This document shows positions 27,695-37,499 of a stretch of DNA of 64,000 bases, piece by piece. The stretch is taken from contig NZ_JASCRS010000002.1 in the NCBI RefSeq assembly GCF_030010235.1, forward strand, positions 372,001-436,000. The letters are read 5' to 3'. The notes beneath the pieces were generated by a model, which did no database searches, had not been told where the DNA came from, and saw only the letters and a program-made list of their open reading frames with translations. The DNA comes from Leucobacter sp. UT-8R-CII-1-4 (GTDB taxonomy: Bacteria > Actinomycetota > Actinomycetes > Actinomycetales > Microbacteriaceae). Made by a program: the position numbers and the translations under genes. How positions within the stretch are numbered: the stretch's first letter is position 1; each line of letters starts with the position of its first letter.

Positions 27695-28702
27695 CACCTC
27701 GGCAAGAAGATCGGGGTGGTCTAAGAACACTCCGTCGACCCCGGTTTCGAGGATCATCTCCCACTCGCCCTGCCAGTCGCCCTCTTGCTCGCGGCTTGAA
27801 CCCAATTTGAACCCTGGCGTGAGGTAGGCGTTCTCTGGGCGAAGCGTCCAGGTAAACACCAGCAGATCGCGATCGTGCGCCCGATCAACCACGTCGTTCG
27901 GGCCCGTCGCCCAGCCGTCTTCATCAAACTCAAGCAGGTCGCGCTTGGCCAGGCTGATTCCGTCTACCCGCTCAGTCAGTGAGTCGAGGCCCTCGTTCGT
28001 GCGGTACCAGGCATACGGTGTTGCAGCGTCGCCGAGCTCCGCAACTTGATCTGGTGGGCAACCTTTGCTCTCCATCAAGAACACCAGTTGCGCCTGTACG
28101 TCGAGTTCGCGAAGCCGATCCAGCGGGGAAAGTTCAAAACACTCGATGGTGAGCAGATCTGGCCGATCGTCGTACCCGGCCAAAGCGAGGTCGCGCAACA
28201 GCAAAGCCACCAGGTCGTGACCGATTGCAGCTAAATAGGCGACGTGCTTGAGCTCAATCACCAAAGCGACATTTGCTTCGTGCGTGCGATTCCAATCGTC
28301 GACCAGCTCGATCAGATCACTCAAACGAAGCAGTGGCTCCTCGAAGTCGAACTGAGTGTTTTCGCCGCGCAGCTCCGGAATTCGTTCTTTGCAGCGAAGG
28401 GAGCTGAGCTCTGCCCAGCTGAAGTCTTCGGTGAACCAACCCTCAAGTGTGATGCCGTCAACAACTTTCGTCGTGCGCCTATCTGCGAACTCTGGGTGGT
28501 CTGCCACGTTTGTTGTGCCGGAAATTTCGTTTTCGTGTCGAATCACGATGACGCCGTCTTGCGTCACGACAAGGTCAGGTTCAACGGCTTGAACCCCCTG
28601 CGCAAAGGCCAGCAAGTAGGAAGAAGCCGTGTGCTCTGGCCGGTACCCGGGGGCTCCCCGATGGCCAATGAGCATCGGCTTGTTTGGCTGCGTTGACGTC
28701 AT
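27683..28702 (-). CDS. Glycerophosphodiester phosphodiesterase family protein (soluble)
   Basis: 339 residues. GDPD motifs: GHRGAPGYRPEHT at about 13-25 with the catalytic HR and Glu, EPDLV near 42, and IRHENEIS near 54 with the acid/base His. The insertion after the first strand (about 60-120) resembles the longer GlpQ-like subgroup. No signal peptide or transmembrane segment is visible, unlike the membrane-anchored GDPD at 1.6-3.4 kb. It releases glycerol-3-phosphate from glycerophosphodiesters. The neighbours (asparaginase, BI-1) give no clue to the pathway. Confidence 0.92.
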   Translation of the reverse strand: MTSTQPNKPMLIGHRGAPGYRPEHTASSYLLAFAQGVQAVEPDLVVTQDGVIVIRHENEISGTTNVADHPEFADRRTTKVVDGITLEGWFTEDFSWAELSSLRCKERIPELRGENTQFDFEEPLLRLSDLIELVDDWNRTHEANVALVIELKHVAYLAAIGHDLVALLLRDLALAGYDDRPDLLTIECFELSPLDRLRELDVQAQLVFLMESKGCPPDQVAELGDAATPYAWYRTNEGLDSLTERVDGISLAKRDLLEFDEDGWATGPNDVVDRAHDRDLLVFTWTLRPENAYLTPGFKLGSSREQEGDWQGEWEMILETGVDGVFLDHPDLLAEVLPK

Positions 28703-28822
28703 TTGGCCACTCTAGGTCAGAAGTATGAATCATCGGTAAATCATTTTTGACCGGTCATCAGCGCTTCCGGTCTTTCGTGTTCGCGCAGCCAAAGCGTTCG
28801 CCCCCTGAGAAAGCGCCAAAAA

Positions 28823-28840
28823 GTCTCAGCAAACTGAGAC
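28823..28840. promoter_or_regulatory. Inverted repeat upstream of the Bax-inhibitor-1 gene
   Basis: GTCTCAG (28823-28829) and CTGAGAC (28834-28840) form a 7-base perfect repeat with a four-base spacer, 55 bases upstream of the BI-1 start. It may be an operator or a short 5' hairpin. Confidence 0.3.
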
Positions 28841-28894
28841 GGGTGCTCGATAGTCTTGTACTACACACTCGACCCTTGAAGGATCCCGTGACCC

Positions 28895-29755
28895 ATGAGT
28901 AATCCAGCGCTTTCCAAGAACCCAGCGCTCAACGGCAAAACTATGACCGCTGAGGAGCTGCACCGAATCTACGATCAGCCTGCCGCAAACACCCAGCGCC
29001 CCGGCGTTGACGGTGCCGCAGCAGCTGCAGCAACTGTCGGCGCAGCCGCACACCAGGGACAGGGCGCACAGCTGCCTCCTGTCACCGGTAGCGACCAGCC
29101 GATGACCTTCGAGAACACCATCAGCAAGACGGTGTTCCTCTTTATCCTCGTTATTGCTGGCGCAGCCGCCGGTTGGTGGGCAATGTCGGTGTTCCCGGCT
29201 ATTGTTTTCATCGGCGCAATCGCCGGTTTGGTCCTCGGCCTCGTCAACTCCTTCAAGAAGGAGCCCAGCGTTCCGCTGATCGTTGCCTACGCCATCTCGC
29301 AGGGACTGTTCCTCGGCGGCATCTCGATGATCTTTGATGCTCGCTACAACGGTATTGTCATGCAGGCGATCCTTGGCACGCTCAGCGTATTCGCGGTCAC
29401 CCTGCTGCTATTCCGTAGCGGCAAGGTTCGCACCAGCCCGAAAATGACCAAGATCGTCATGGTCGCGATGGGCGGCTACCTGCTCTTCTCGCTGCTCAAC
29501 TTCGGCTTGATGATGTTCGGCGTTGTCACCAACCCATTCGGCCTGCGTTCGGGCTGGATCGGCGTCGCAATCGGTGTCGTGGCTGTGCTGCTCGCCGCTT
29601 ACTCACTCGTCATGGACTTCGAGCTGATCAAGAACGGCGTACAGAACCGCGTGCCTGAGAAGTGGGGCTGGTCAGCGGCCTTCGGCCTCATGGTCACCCT
29701 GATCTGGCTCTACGTGGAGATTCTGCGTATCCTCGCCATCTTGCGCGGCGACTAA
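28895..29755 (+). CDS. Bax inhibitor-1/YccA family membrane protein
   Basis: 286 residues. A hydrophilic N-terminus (to about 85) is rich in Ala and carries a MSNPALSKNPAL-like start, then about seven hydrophobic helices (starting near 87) follow in the BI-1/YccA pattern, ending in a helix containing a Trp-Leu-Tyr-Val-Glu-Ile element with the conserved acidic residue. Members are calcium-leak-like or protease-modulating membrane proteins; in bacteria the role is unclear. GAAGGATCCC lies upstream as a ribosome-binding site. The gene stands alone and ends at a strong terminator. Confidence 0.9.
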   Translation: MSNPALSKNPALNGKTMTAEELHRIYDQPAANTQRPGVDGAAAAAATVGAAAHQGQGAQLPPVTGSDQPMTFENTISKTVFLFILVIAGAAAGWWAMSVFPAIVFIGAIAGLVLGLVNSFKKEPSVPLIVAYAISQGLFLGGISMIFDARYNGIVMQAILGTLSVFAVTLLLFRSGKVRTSPKMTKIVMVAMGGYLLFSLLNFGLMMFGVVTNPFGLRSGWIGVAIGVVAVLLAAYSLVMDFELIKNGVQNRVPEKWGWSAAFGLMVTLIWLYVEILRILAILRGD

Positions 29756-29805
29756 TTATTTAGCGTTGGATCGCCTAGCGATCCCAAGCCAAACTCCTGG
29801 CGCAT

Positions 29806-29848
29806 ACGACTGAGGGCTGGTACCAATTTGGTACCAGCCCTCAGTCGT
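29806..29848. terminator. Bidirectional hairpin terminator
   Basis: A 21-base perfect inverted repeat (29806-29826 with 29828-29848; CTGAGGGCTGGTACC core) separated by one base, so the real loop is AATTT-like. It lies 51 bases after the BI-1 stop and ten bases before the end of the convergent M20 gene. T runs are short, but the stem is strong. Confidence 0.85.
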
Positions 29849-29857
29849 GTGTGATCA

Positions 29858-31114
29858 CTACGCTGCTGCGTGACGATCCATCCACAAACGCGTAGCAATT
29901 ACTAGCGCTTCAACACCCCGCTCAAGCGTGGGATCAATCTCTGGGGCATAGAAGGGTGAGTGATTCGAGGGAATATCCTCGTGCACAGTTCCCTTCGCAT
30001 CCGCCGCCCAGTACTCGGCGGTGTCGTGCCCGCCAAGCATCCAGTACACCAGCGGCACATTGGCCGCCGTAGCGAGCACCCCGACGTCCTCACTGCCCGT
30101 GATTGCTCCCGGCGCAAAGTAAACGTCTTGTCCAAAACGCTCAATAAAAGCAGCGTTCAGGTCTTCAGTGAGTACCGGCTCGTTGTAGGTGAGCGGGTAG
30201 CTCTGATCAAATTGCACCTTCGGCTCTCGTGGCGCATTCGAAGCCATTGCTTCGGCAGCGATGATGCGCTGAATACCCTCAAGCAGGCGATCACGAACAC
30301 CGTTGTCGAAACTTCGCACACTGATACCGAGCGACGCTTTGTCGGCGATGATGTTGTGCTGACTTCCAGCCTCAAGTTTGCCAACTGTTACCACAGATGT
30401 GTCGTGCGGGCTGATTTCACGCGAGACGACTGTCTGCAACCGAAGCACGGTAGCCGCCGCCATGACGACCGGATCGACGGTGGTCTCAGGCTCTGAGCCG
30501 TGGCCGCCGCGACCATACATTTCAACTGAGAGCGTGTCAGCTGCGGCCATGGCACCGCCGGGATGCCCGCCGAGGGTACCAGCCGGGTAGGGGCTCACGT
30601 GCTGACCGAACACCACATCAGGCTTCGGGATCTTGCTGTAAAGACCGTCTGCGATCATCGCTTCGGCGCCGCCACCGCCCTCTTCCGCTGGCTGGAAGAG
30701 CGCAATGACGGTGCCACTCCACTCATCGCGGGTCTGCACCAAGCGTTCGGCTGCACCGATCAGGCAGGCGACGTGCACATCATGACCGCAGGCGTGCATC
30801 AGCGGCACGTCTTCTCCGGCAGCGTTGACGCCTCGGGCAACACTCGCATAGTCGAGACCGGTCTGCTCGAACACCGGTAGGCCATCCATATCGGCGCGCA
30901 ACAGCACTGTCGGCCCTTCGCCATTCCGCAGCACGCCGACCACACCGGTGACTGCGATCCCGGTCTGCACTTCGAACCCGAGCGCGTTCAGGTGGTCAGC
31001 GGCGATCGCCGAGGTACGCACCTCCGCAAACCCGAGTTCGGGGTGCGCGTGCAGATCTTTGTAGAGCGAAACCAGGTCAAACGGTTGCGCTGGCGTTGGC
31101 GTCTCAACACTCAT
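29858..31114 (-). CDS. M20 family metallo-amidohydrolase
   Basis: 418 residues with AAGGAGA before the start. It is an M20D-type peptidase/amidohydrolase: DLHAHPELGF, ADMDGLP, HACGHDVHVA with metal-binding Cys/His, AEEGGGGA with catalytic Glu, and the C-terminal SNHSPFYAPE with the last His. Such enzymes hydrolyse N-acyl or other amide bonds of amino acids (hippurate, IAA-amino acid or p-aminobenzoyl-glutamate type). It is the last gene of the polar amino-acid ABC operon, so it probably releases an amino acid from an imported conjugate. The substrate is not known. Confidence 0.93.
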   Translation of the reverse strand: MSVETPTPAQPFDLVSLYKDLHAHPELGFAEVRTSAIAADHLNALGFEVQTGIAVTGVVGVLRNGEGPTVLLRADMDGLPVFEQTGLDYASVARGVNAAGEDVPLMHACGHDVHVACLIGAAERLVQTRDEWSGTVIALFQPAEEGGGGAEAMIADGLYSKIPKPDVVFGQHVSPYPAGTLGGHPGGAMAAADTLSVEMYGRGGHGSEPETTVDPVVMAAATVLRLQTVVSREISPHDTSVVTVGKLEAGSQHNIIADKASLGISVRSFDNGVRDRLLEGIQRIIAAEAMASNAPREPKVQFDQSYPLTYNEPVLTEDLNAAFIERFGQDVYFAPGAITGSEDVGVLATAANVPLVYWMLGGHDTAEYWAADAKGTVHEDIPSNHSPFYAPEIDPTLERGVEALVIATRLWMDRHAAA

Positions 31115-31168
31115 TACCTTCTCCTTTACGACGTGCGTCTGCTGTGAAAACCGCCGGGTGATCCAGCG

Positions 31169-31948
31169 TTATCGAACCGAAGACAGGAACGCACGAGTAC
31201 GCTCATGTTTCGGGTTCGCGATGACCTCGGCCGCTGGGCCAAGTTCTACAATGACACCCTCGTGCATGAACGCGATGCGATCAGCCACGTCGCGGGCAAA
31301 GTTCATTTCGTGGGTCACCACAACCATAGTCATGCCGGTCGCGGCGAGATCCTTCATCGCATTGAGCACGTCCCCCACCAGCTCAGGGTCGAGAGCCGAG
31401 GTCGGCTCGTCGAAGAGCATCAGCTTGGGTTCCATGCACAGTGCACGGGCAATTGCCACGCGCTGCTGCTGACCGCCAGAAAGCTGACGAGGGTAAGCAT
31501 TTGCTTTGTCAGCTAGGCCAACCTGCTCGAGCAGCTTCAGAGCGAGTGGTTTCACCTCTTCGGTCTTTTTCTTCAGCACCACGCGAGGCGCTTCCAATAG
31601 GTTCTCGAGCACGGTCATGTGCGGGAACAGATTGAACTGCTGAAACACCATGCCGATTTCTGAGCGAGTTTTGCAGACTTCACTTTCGCTCTGCTCATGC
31701 AGCTTGTTGCCCTTGCGGTTGTATCCAACCAGTTCCCCGTCGACTGCCAGCTGGCCGCCGTCAATTGTTTCGAGGTGGTTGATGCAGCGCAAGAAGGTAC
31801 TTTTTCCTGAACCTGAAGCACCGATGAGGCAAACAACCTCACCGGGCTGCACATCAAGATCAATACCCTTGAGTACGGCGTTTGAGCCATAACTTTTTAC
31901 GACTCCGGTGGCGCGGACCATTGGCGTCTGTGATGCGGCGTCGCTCAT
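31169..31948 (-). CDS. Polar amino-acid ABC transporter ATP-binding protein
   Basis: 259 residues. Walker [11 protein letters not shown]-loop [15 protein letters not shown], signature LSGGQQQR, Walker B LMLFDEP and switch His VTHEMNFA identify a PAAT-family ATPase (GlnQ/HisP-like). It overlaps the permease stop by four bases and is followed 54 bases later by the M20 gene. Together with the permease and binding protein it forms an importer for a polar amino acid or derivative. Confidence 0.94.
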   Translation of the reverse strand: MSDAASQTPMVRATGVVKSYGSNAVLKGIDLDVQPGEVVCLIGASGSGKSTFLRCINHLETIDGGQLAVDGELVGYNRKGNKLHEQSESEVCKTRSEIGMVFQQFNLFPHMTVLENLLEAPRVVLKKKTEEVKPLALKLLEQVGLADKANAYPRQLSGGQQQRVAIARALCMEPKLMLFDEPTSALDPELVGDVLNAMKDLAATGMTMVVVTHEMNFARDVADRIAFMHEGVIVELGPAAEVIANPKHERTRAFLSSVR

Positions 31949-32853
31949 AGTTTTGTTCCGTTCACCTCGGTTGCGTGCATTCTGAATGCGCGGCGAAGAT
32001 GCTCGCCAATCGTCTTCTGAGTCGGGTGGCCCGATCCGCGAGCGAAGCGTCGCTCAAGGAAGCTCTGACCGATACCCAAAATCGAAGTGATGATGATGTA
32101 CCAGAGGCTCGCAACGATCAGCAGAGGAATGATCTGCAAGTTCTTTGAGTAGATAATCTGCGATGAGTACAGTAGCTCTGGCACGGCGATCACGCTGACG
32201 AGCGAGGTTGCCTTCAGCATGCCAATGACTTCATTGCCGGTTGGCGGAATGATCACACGCATGGCTTGCGGCAGAATGATTCGGCGCATCGTTTGAATAC
32301 GATTCATGCCGAGGCCGCTCGCCGCGTCTGATTGCCCCTTGTCGACCGAGAGAATTCCCGCGCGAACAATCTCAGACATGTATGCCGATTCGTTGAGGCC
32401 CAGGCCAAGAATCGCGGCAGTCATCGGGGTAATGATGTCGTTTGCGTTCAGTTCGACTCCCGGAATTCCGAAGGAAATCGAGGGGTAGAGTGCGGCCAGG
32501 TTAAACCAGAACAGCAGTTGCACCAGCACGGGAGTGCCACGGAAGAAGAGCTGGTACAGACTCGCTGCACCGCTAATTATTGGGTTGTGCGATACCCGCA
32601 TCACCGCAACGATGATGCCGAGCACGATACCGATCAGCATCGACACTACGGTCAAAAAGAGTGTGACCCCAATGCCGTTGAAGATTGCGGTATCGCGAAA
32701 GAAGAGCCCGACGGTCTCCCAACCGAAACGGGGGTTGGTGAAGACCGAACGGAGCACCATCACGGCGAGGACCGCGATCACAATGATCGCGATCCATCGC
32801 CCGAAGTGCTTCGAACGAACAACTACCAGGTCTGCGGTGTGGTCATTCGACAC
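31945..32853 (-). CDS. Polar amino-acid ABC transporter permease
   Basis: 302 residues with about five hydrophobic segments. The His/Glu/Gln/Arg/opine permease signature is visible, including the EAA-type region [23 protein letters not shown] long N-terminal cytoplasmic stretch and first helix (26-45) precede the core. Only one permease is present, so it probably forms a homodimer. It follows the binding-protein gene with a 41-base gap and overlaps the ATPase by four bases. Confidence 0.92.
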   Translation of the reverse strand: MSNDHTADLVVVRSKHFGRWIAIIVIAVLAVMVLRSVFTNPRFGWETVGLFFRDTAIFNGIGVTLFLTVVSMLIGIVLGIIVAVMRVSHNPIISGAASLYQLFFRGTPVLVQLLFWFNLAALYPSISFGIPGVELNANDIITPMTAAILGLGLNESAYMSEIVRAGILSVDKGQSDAASGLGMNRIQTMRRIILPQAMRVIIPPTGNEVIGMLKATSLVSVIAVPELLYSSQIIYSKNLQIIPLLIVASLWYIIITSILGIGQSFLERRFARGSGHPTQKTIGEHLRRAFRMHATEVNGTKL

Positions 32854-32894
32854 TGTGTTGATCTTTCTCGCAGCGAGCCTGTTGCTCGGCAGTT

Positions 32895-33827
32895 TTACTC
32901 GTTTACCTGCTCGGCAGTAACCATCGTGGTGTCAGGGATGCCCCACTTTGCGTTCATCTGTGGGTAGACGTCTGACTCGATGATCTTGAGCACGGCAGCA
33001 CGGATCGCGGGGGTCAGCGGCGAATCCTTCGAGGTGGTGATACCGGTGGTGATTGGCGCGAAGTCTTCGCCTGGTGCCAGCTCCCAAGCATCGCCAGCGA
33101 GCTTGCCCTGGTACGACACGGTGAAGCTGTCTGCCATGTATCCGTCGATACGGTTCGAGCGCAGCGCCAGGAAGCCATCGTTCTGCGATGGGAAGAGCTG
33201 AATGTCGATTTCCTTCTCACCTGCGGCAACACACTCTTCTGAGAGGCCCGGCAGCACTGTGAGACCCTGGATGGTGCCCTTGCCTGCAGCAATCTTGAGG
33301 CCGCACAGTGCCGCGTAGTCGTTGCTGATGTTCTTTGGGTTTCCTGGCAGCACGCCGATGCCGCTGCCCGCCTGAGCGAAGACGACGAAGTCGTTGCTGA
33401 GTTTGCGCTCTTCGGTGACGGCGATACCGGAGTTGCTCAGGTCGTATTTTCCGCTGGAGAGCCCTGGAATGATCGCGTCAAATGAGGCGGCTTCGGTTTT
33501 GATTTCGAGGCCGAGCACCTGGCCGACGGCCTGAATGTAGTCGACGTCGAAGCCGATGATGGTCGAGTTGTCTTTGTCGTAGTACTCAAAAGGAGCAAAC
33601 GTTGGTGAGTATGCTGCATTGAGGTAGCCACGCTCTGCAATATCTGCGGGCAGCAGCGCAGCTGCGGCCTCATCAAATGGCATCTCTGGCAGTACGGCGG
33701 TGCCGAGTTCAACCGAGTTTTCGTCGGTTGGAGCGGCTTCGATTTCAGCTGATGCTGAGGTGCACGAAGTCAGTGCGAGAGTACCTACTGCGAGTAGGGA
33801 AAGAATTGGTAGAGTGCGGAGCTTCAT
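32895..33827 (-). CDS. Polar amino-acid ABC transporter substrate-binding lipoprotein
   Basis: 310 residues from ATG 33827; an upstream in-frame extension to 34067 crosses the promoter region and is rejected. Lipobox LALTSC gives a lipid-anchored SBP_bac_3-type binding protein (YSPTFAPFEYYDKDNSTIIGFDVDYIQAVGQVLG). The AAGKG region and the GNSGI-like SNSGIAVTEER fit amino-acid binding proteins. First gene of a four-gene operon (binding protein, permease, ATPase, M20 hydrolase) and divergent from the XRE-cupin regulator. Confidence 0.93.
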   Translation of the reverse strand: MKLRTLPILSLLAVGTLALTSCTSASAEIEAAPTDENSVELGTAVLPEMPFDEAAAALLPADIAERGYLNAAYSPTFAPFEYYDKDNSTIIGFDVDYIQAVGQVLGLEIKTEAASFDAIIPGLSSGKYDLSNSGIAVTEERKLSNDFVVFAQAGSGIGVLPGNPKNISNDYAALCGLKIAAGKGTIQGLTVLPGLSEECVAAGEKEIDIQLFPSQNDGFLALRSNRIDGYMADSFTVSYQGKLAGDAWELAPGEDFAPITTGITTSKDSPLTPAIRAAVLKIIESDVYPQMNAKWGIPDTTMVTAEQVNE

Positions 33828-33958
33828 CGCGAGGCCTCTTTCGGGGGTTCCCGCTTCAACAGCAAAGCGGGGCTTATGGAGTCGAGGCCGAAACCTCATT
33901 GCTTGTGGAATGCCACCATACCCAGAGATAAACCTAATATGCAAATTCTGTTGCCTAC

Positions 33959-33997
33959 TAGATAAATTCACACTCCTCTGTGTCAACTTTTTACACA
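33959..33997 (-). promoter_or_regulatory. Candidate promoter and operator for the amino-acid ABC operon
   Basis: On the minus strand TTGACA (33986-33981) is followed after 16 bases by TATCTA (33964-33959), a plausible -35/-10 pair placing the transcript start near 33952. The -35 is overlapped by the repeat TGTGT-N9-ACACA (33979-33983 and 33993-33997), with another ACAC half-site at 33970-33973. The pair lies in the divergent gap with the XRE-cupin gene, which is the obvious candidate regulator. Inference only. Confidence 0.4.
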
Positions 33998-34100
33998 AAC
34001 CGAGCGCTACGATGATCTGACAGCTGCCTGAACACTTGCGAACAATGAAGCCGCAACTCTGGCACACTCAAGCATCCACGCGAACGAACGGTACACATCA

Positions 34101-34685
34101 ATGCGCTCAATTCCGGTCGAGCCCAGCAACGAGCGGGCCGCAATTGGTAAACGACTGCGCGCTGCGCGCCTCGCTCAACGAATCACCCTCGAAGAAGCTT
34201 CAGAGGCAACCGGCCTTTCGAAAGGTTTCATCTCGCGGGTCGAACGCGACCTCACCTCAATCAGCGTCGCCTCTCTGGTTTCATACTGCGAGGTGCTCTC
34301 GCTGCCAATCGGCTCGCTCTTTGAGTCAACCGAAACACATCTTGTGCGCGCTGGATCGGGCCCGCACATTAACCTCGGCGGCACTGGCGCAGACGAGCGC
34401 CTACTCAGCCCGCGCACCGAGAGCCGCGTGCAGATGGTTCGCTCGGTGTATCGGCCAGGCGGCGATGGTGGACCAGAGCTTTACACGCTGAACTCAGAAA
34501 TTGAGATTGTGCATATTCTCACCGGCAGCATCGCTTTGCGTTTCTCAGATCGAGAAGTTGAACTTGAGGCAGGCGATACACTCACGTTCAATGCAAACGA
34601 ACCGCACAGCTGGCACGCGCACGAGGTCACTGGCGCAGAAGTTCTCTGGGTTATTGCCCCATCAGCGTGGAGCGGTACCTCCTAG
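34101..34685 (+). CDS. XRE family transcriptional regulator with cupin domain
   Basis: 194 residues. The helix-turn-helix lies at about 15-70 (IGKRLRAARLAQRITLEEASEATGLSKGFISRVERD), and a C-terminal cupin of about 80 residues (EIEIVHILTGSIALRFSDREVELEAGDTLTFNANEPHSWHA) can bind a small ligand. This layout (PuuR-, SinR-like) is typical of regulators of amino acid, polyamine or putrescine catabolism. It is divergent from the amino-acid ABC operon and just upstream of the guanidino-compound operon, so it probably controls one or both. It ends at a strong terminator. Confidence 0.92.
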   Translation: MRSIPVEPSNERAAIGKRLRAARLAQRITLEEASEATGLSKGFISRVERDLTSISVASLVSYCEVLSLPIGSLFESTETHLVRAGSGPHINLGGTGADERLLSPRTESRVQMVRSVYRPGGDGGPELYTLNSEIEIVHILTGSIALRFSDREVELEAGDTLTFNANEPHSWHAHEVTGAEVLWVIAPSAWSGTS

Positions 34686-34750
34686 CCAGCATTCGTCTTG
34701 GCTCGCAGCGCGAATCTCTAGGCGCACCATGCGAGGTCCATTACAGCTCA

Positions 34751-34782
34751 AGCGGCAGCACCCTCAGGTGTTGCCGCTTTTT
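34751..34782 (+). terminator. Rho-independent terminator of the XRE-cupin gene
   Basis: AGCGGCAGCACC (34751-34762) pairs with GGTGTTGCCGCT (34767-34778), one G-U pair, loop CTCA, followed by TTTT. It starts 65 bases after the stop and separates the regulator from the downstream operon. Confidence 0.88.
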
Positions 34783-34855
34783 GCTTGAGATCGCACTCCG
34801 AAGTTTGCGGTGAACGCCTCTGCTCTGTATCGTCTGAGACAAAGAATGTTTCTAA

Positions 34856-34873
34856 ATACGAATACTTTCGTAT
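34856..34873 (+). promoter_or_regulatory. AT-rich palindrome before the ureohydrolase operon
   Basis: ATACGAA (34856-34862) and TTCGTAT (34867-34873), spacer TACT, form a perfect 7-base inverted repeat ending seven bases before AAGGAGG. The position just upstream of the ribosome-binding site suits an operator or an occluding hairpin. The XRE-cupin protein is a candidate binder. Confidence 0.45.
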
Positions 34874-34893
34874 CTGGCTCAAGGAGGACCAGG

Positions 34894-35898
34894 ATGACTA
34901 CTGGACCAGTCGGACCAACCGATTCATCGCTCACCCCGCGATTTGCAGGAGCCGCAACATTCGCCCTCCTGCCCCGCATCGACCAGGTGCCAAGCGCAGA
35001 CATCAAAATCATCGGCGTACCATTCGATACCGGCGTATCGTTCCGCCCAGGCGCCCGATTCGGTCCAGCCCACGTGCGCGAATCCTCGCGCCTGCTGCGG
35101 CCATACAACCCAGCGCTCGACGTCTCACCCTTCAAAAACCTCCAGATGGTAGACGCTGGCGACGTCAGCGTGAACCCCTTCAACATTGACGAAGCCATCG
35201 AAACCCTGCAGGCAGCGGCACTAGAACTCACCGAAGACGGAGCCCGACTGCTCACCATCGGCGGCGACCACACAATCGCGCTTCCGCTCTTACGCGCCGC
35301 CGCCGAGCGCCACGGACCAGTCGCCCTCCTACACTTCGACGCGCACCTCGACACCTGGGACACCTACTTCGGCGCCGAGTACACACACGGCACCCCATTC
35401 CGTCGCGCATCAGAAGAAGGAATTCTTGACCTGGACGCCGTCAGCCACGTCGGCACCCGCGGCCCGCTCTACGGCAAAGAAGATCTCGACGAAGATCAGC
35501 GACTCGGATTCGGAATCGTCACCTCCAGCGACGTGCACTACCGAGGCGTGCGAGAGGTCGTACAGATTCTGAAGGAACGCATCGGCGACCGCCCGCTCTA
35601 CATCTCAATCGATATCGATGTGCTCGATCCAGCGCACGCACCCGGCACCGGCACCCCAGAAGCTGGCGGCCTCACCAGCCGCGAACTACTCGAGATACTC
35701 CGCGGCCTCGCCGGCGCAAACTTGATCGGCGCAGACGTCGTTGAAGTCTCCCCCGCATACGACCACGCACAGCTCACCGGCATCGCCGCCTCACATGTCG
35801 CCTACGAACTGCTTTCGATGTTTGCCCTGCGCAAGCAAAATAAAACACAAGCGAACACCGCAAGCGCATCAGGCAGCACGGAGGACACACACGAATGA
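34894..35898 (+). CDS. Agmatinase/guanidinobutyrase family ureohydrolase
   Basis: 334 residues from ATG 34894, five bases after AAGGAGGACC; upstream in-frame ATG 34810 is not needed. All binuclear manganese ligands of the ureohydrolase fold are in place: H126 in GGDHT, D149/H151/D153 in DAHLD, D240/D242 in SIDIDVLDP. The enzyme hydrolyses a guanidino compound to urea plus an amine. Choice between agmatine, 4-guanidinobutyrate and related substrates is not decided by these motifs. The neighbouring decarboxylase favours 4-guanidinobutyrate. Overlaps the decarboxylase start by four bases (ATGA). Confidence 0.92.
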   Translation: MTTGPVGPTDSSLTPRFAGAATFALLPRIDQVPSADIKIIGVPFDTGVSFRPGARFGPAHVRESSRLLRPYNPALDVSPFKNLQMVDAGDVSVNPFNIDEAIETLQAAALELTEDGARLLTIGGDHTIALPLLRAAAERHGPVALLHFDAHLDTWDTYFGAEYTHGTPFRRASEEGILDLDAVSHVGTRGPLYGKEDLDEDQRLGFGIVTSSDVHYRGVREVVQILKERIGDRPLYISIDIDVLDPAHAPGTGTPEAGGLTSRELLEILRGLAGANLIGADVVEVSPAYDHAQLTGIAASHVAYELLSMFALRKQNKTQANTASASGSTEDTHE

Positions 35899-37499
35899 GC
35901 ACTCGTAACGGCGGCGACCTCGTCGTAGAAACCCTCGCGGGACTCGGAGCACGCAAAGTCTTCGGCATTCCCGGCCAGCACGCGCTCGGCCTCTTCGACG
36001 CGCTAAGCCGCAGCCCACTCGAGTTTGTGAGCGCGCGCATTGAAAACAACGCCGCATTCTCAGCAGACGGCTTCGCGCGCGCAACCGGCGAAGTCGGCGT
36101 GCTATTCCTGTCAACCGGCCCCGGCGCACTCACCGCACTGGCAGGCCTACAGGAGGCCCTGGCCACCGCCGTGCCAATGCTCGTCGTATCAAGCCAGATC
36201 CCGAAAGCCGGCCTCGGCGGCGCACACAAAGGCATGCTGCACCAACTCGACAACCAACAAGCAGCCGCCGCAAACGTTGCAAAGCGCACCTGGGTAGTGC
36301 AATCAGCGAGCCAGATTCCATCAATTATTGAAGAAGCCTGGGGCCTCGCCCAGAGCGCTCCAGCAGGCCCCGTGTGGATCGAAATTCCACAAGACATTCT
36401 GCTTGGTCCAGCCTCGCTCGCACCCGTACAAAACCCAAAGGCGACCGTTCACGAACGACCACTGCGGGCAGAACTCGCAACAGAAGCCGCCGACCTACTC
36501 ACCGCCTCACACTCGCCAGTGATTCTCGCCGGTGGCGGAGCACGACGCTCCGGAGCGCACCAAGAATTGCTTGAACTCGCAGAAAAGCTCGACGCTCCGG
36601 TCATCTCAACCCCCGGCGGCAAGGGCGTCTTTCCATGGGAACACCCGCTCTCGCTACAGAGCTGGATCGAAGACCGGGCAGTCACCGACCTTATGGCGAA
36701 CGCCGATCTACTACTCGTACTCGGCAGCTCACTCGGCGAAGTCACCAGCAACTACTTCACACTGCAACCAAACGGCAAGATCATTCAGGTCGACGCCGAA
36801 GTGCGTGTGCTCGAATCAAACCACGCAGCGCTCGGCATTCACTCTGACGTGAAGGTCGCGCTACGACAGATACTCGAAAAAATTCCCGCTTCGAGCGATC
36901 GCAGTGGCACTCAGCGCACCACAGATACCCTCGCCGAAGTTTCCACCCGCCTTGACGCGCAACCACTTGAGCACGAACGCAAAGTGCTCGACGCAATTCG
37001 CGAAGCGACGCCGGCAACGGCGCACACTTTCTGGGACATGACTATCGCCGGATACTGGGCATGGTCAGCGTGGGATCCCCGCGACGGCGAGTTTCACAGC
37101 GCCCAAGGGGCCGGCGGCCTCGGCTTCGGCTTCCCGGCAGCAATCGGAGCGGCTCTCGGACGCAATGAGCGCGTGCTCGCGGTTTCTGGCGACGGCGGAT
37201 CAATGTACTCAATCTCAGAGCTAGCCACCGCCAAACAGCACAATGCACCAGTTACCTGGCTCATTATTGATGACGGCGGCTACGGCATTCTGCGCGAATA
37301 CATGACCGCAGCATTCGGCAAGCCGACAGCTACAGAACTTGCACGACCAGATTTTGTTGCACTAGCAGCAGCGTTTGGTGTTGAATCCCGCCACACCACT
37401 CCCGAGACTCTCGCCGAAGCAATTGCAGAAAGCTGGCAGGCCGAAGGCCCGCAAGTTATTGTGCTGAATACGCATCTAGCAATGTTTGAGCTGAGCTAA
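35895..37499 (+). CDS. Thiamine diphosphate-dependent decarboxylase (acetolactate-synthase superfamily)
   Basis: 534 residues with the three-domain layout of the family. The catalytic Glu is kept (E50 in [17 protein letters not shown]). The TPP-binding GDG...motif is present ([20 protein letters not shown]), but at the usual metal-binding Asn-Asn it has Asp-Asp ([13 protein letters not shown]). In arginine transaminase pathways, AruI is a related enzyme that decarboxylates 2-ketoarginine. The fusion-like coupling (4-base overlap) to a guanidinobutyrase-type ureohydrolase points the same way, but an oxoacid decarboxylase or other ligase is possible. Confidence 0.88.
   Translation: MSTRNGGDLVVETLAGLGARKVFGIPGQHALGLFDALSRSPLEFVSARIENNAAFSADGFARATGEVGVLFLSTGPGALTALAGLQEALATAVPMLVVSSQIPKAGLGGAHKGMLHQLDNQQAAAANVAKRTWVVQSASQIPSIIEEAWGLAQSAPAGPVWIEIPQDILLGPASLAPVQNPKATVHERPLRAELATEAADLLTASHSPVILAGGGARRSGAHQELLELAEKLDAPVISTPGGKGVFPWEHPLSLQSWIEDRAVTDLMANADLLLVLGSSLGEVTSNYFTLQPNGKIIQVDAEVRVLESNHAALGIHSDVKVALRQILEKIPASSDRSGTQRTTDTLAEVSTRLDAQPLEHERKVLDAIREATPATAHTFWDMTIAGYWAWSAWDPRDGEFHSAQGAGGLGFGFPAAIGAALGRNERVLAVSGDGGSMYSISELATAKQHNAPVTWLIIDDGGYGILREYMTAAFGKPTATELARPDFVALAAAFGVESRHTTPETLAEAIAESWQAEGPQVIVLNTHLAMFELS

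Noticed and set aside
32895-34067. Amino-acid binding protein starting at 34067
   Set aside because: The extra 80 residues cover the promoter region and lack signal-peptide features; ATG 33827 begins a normal lipoprotein signal peptide.
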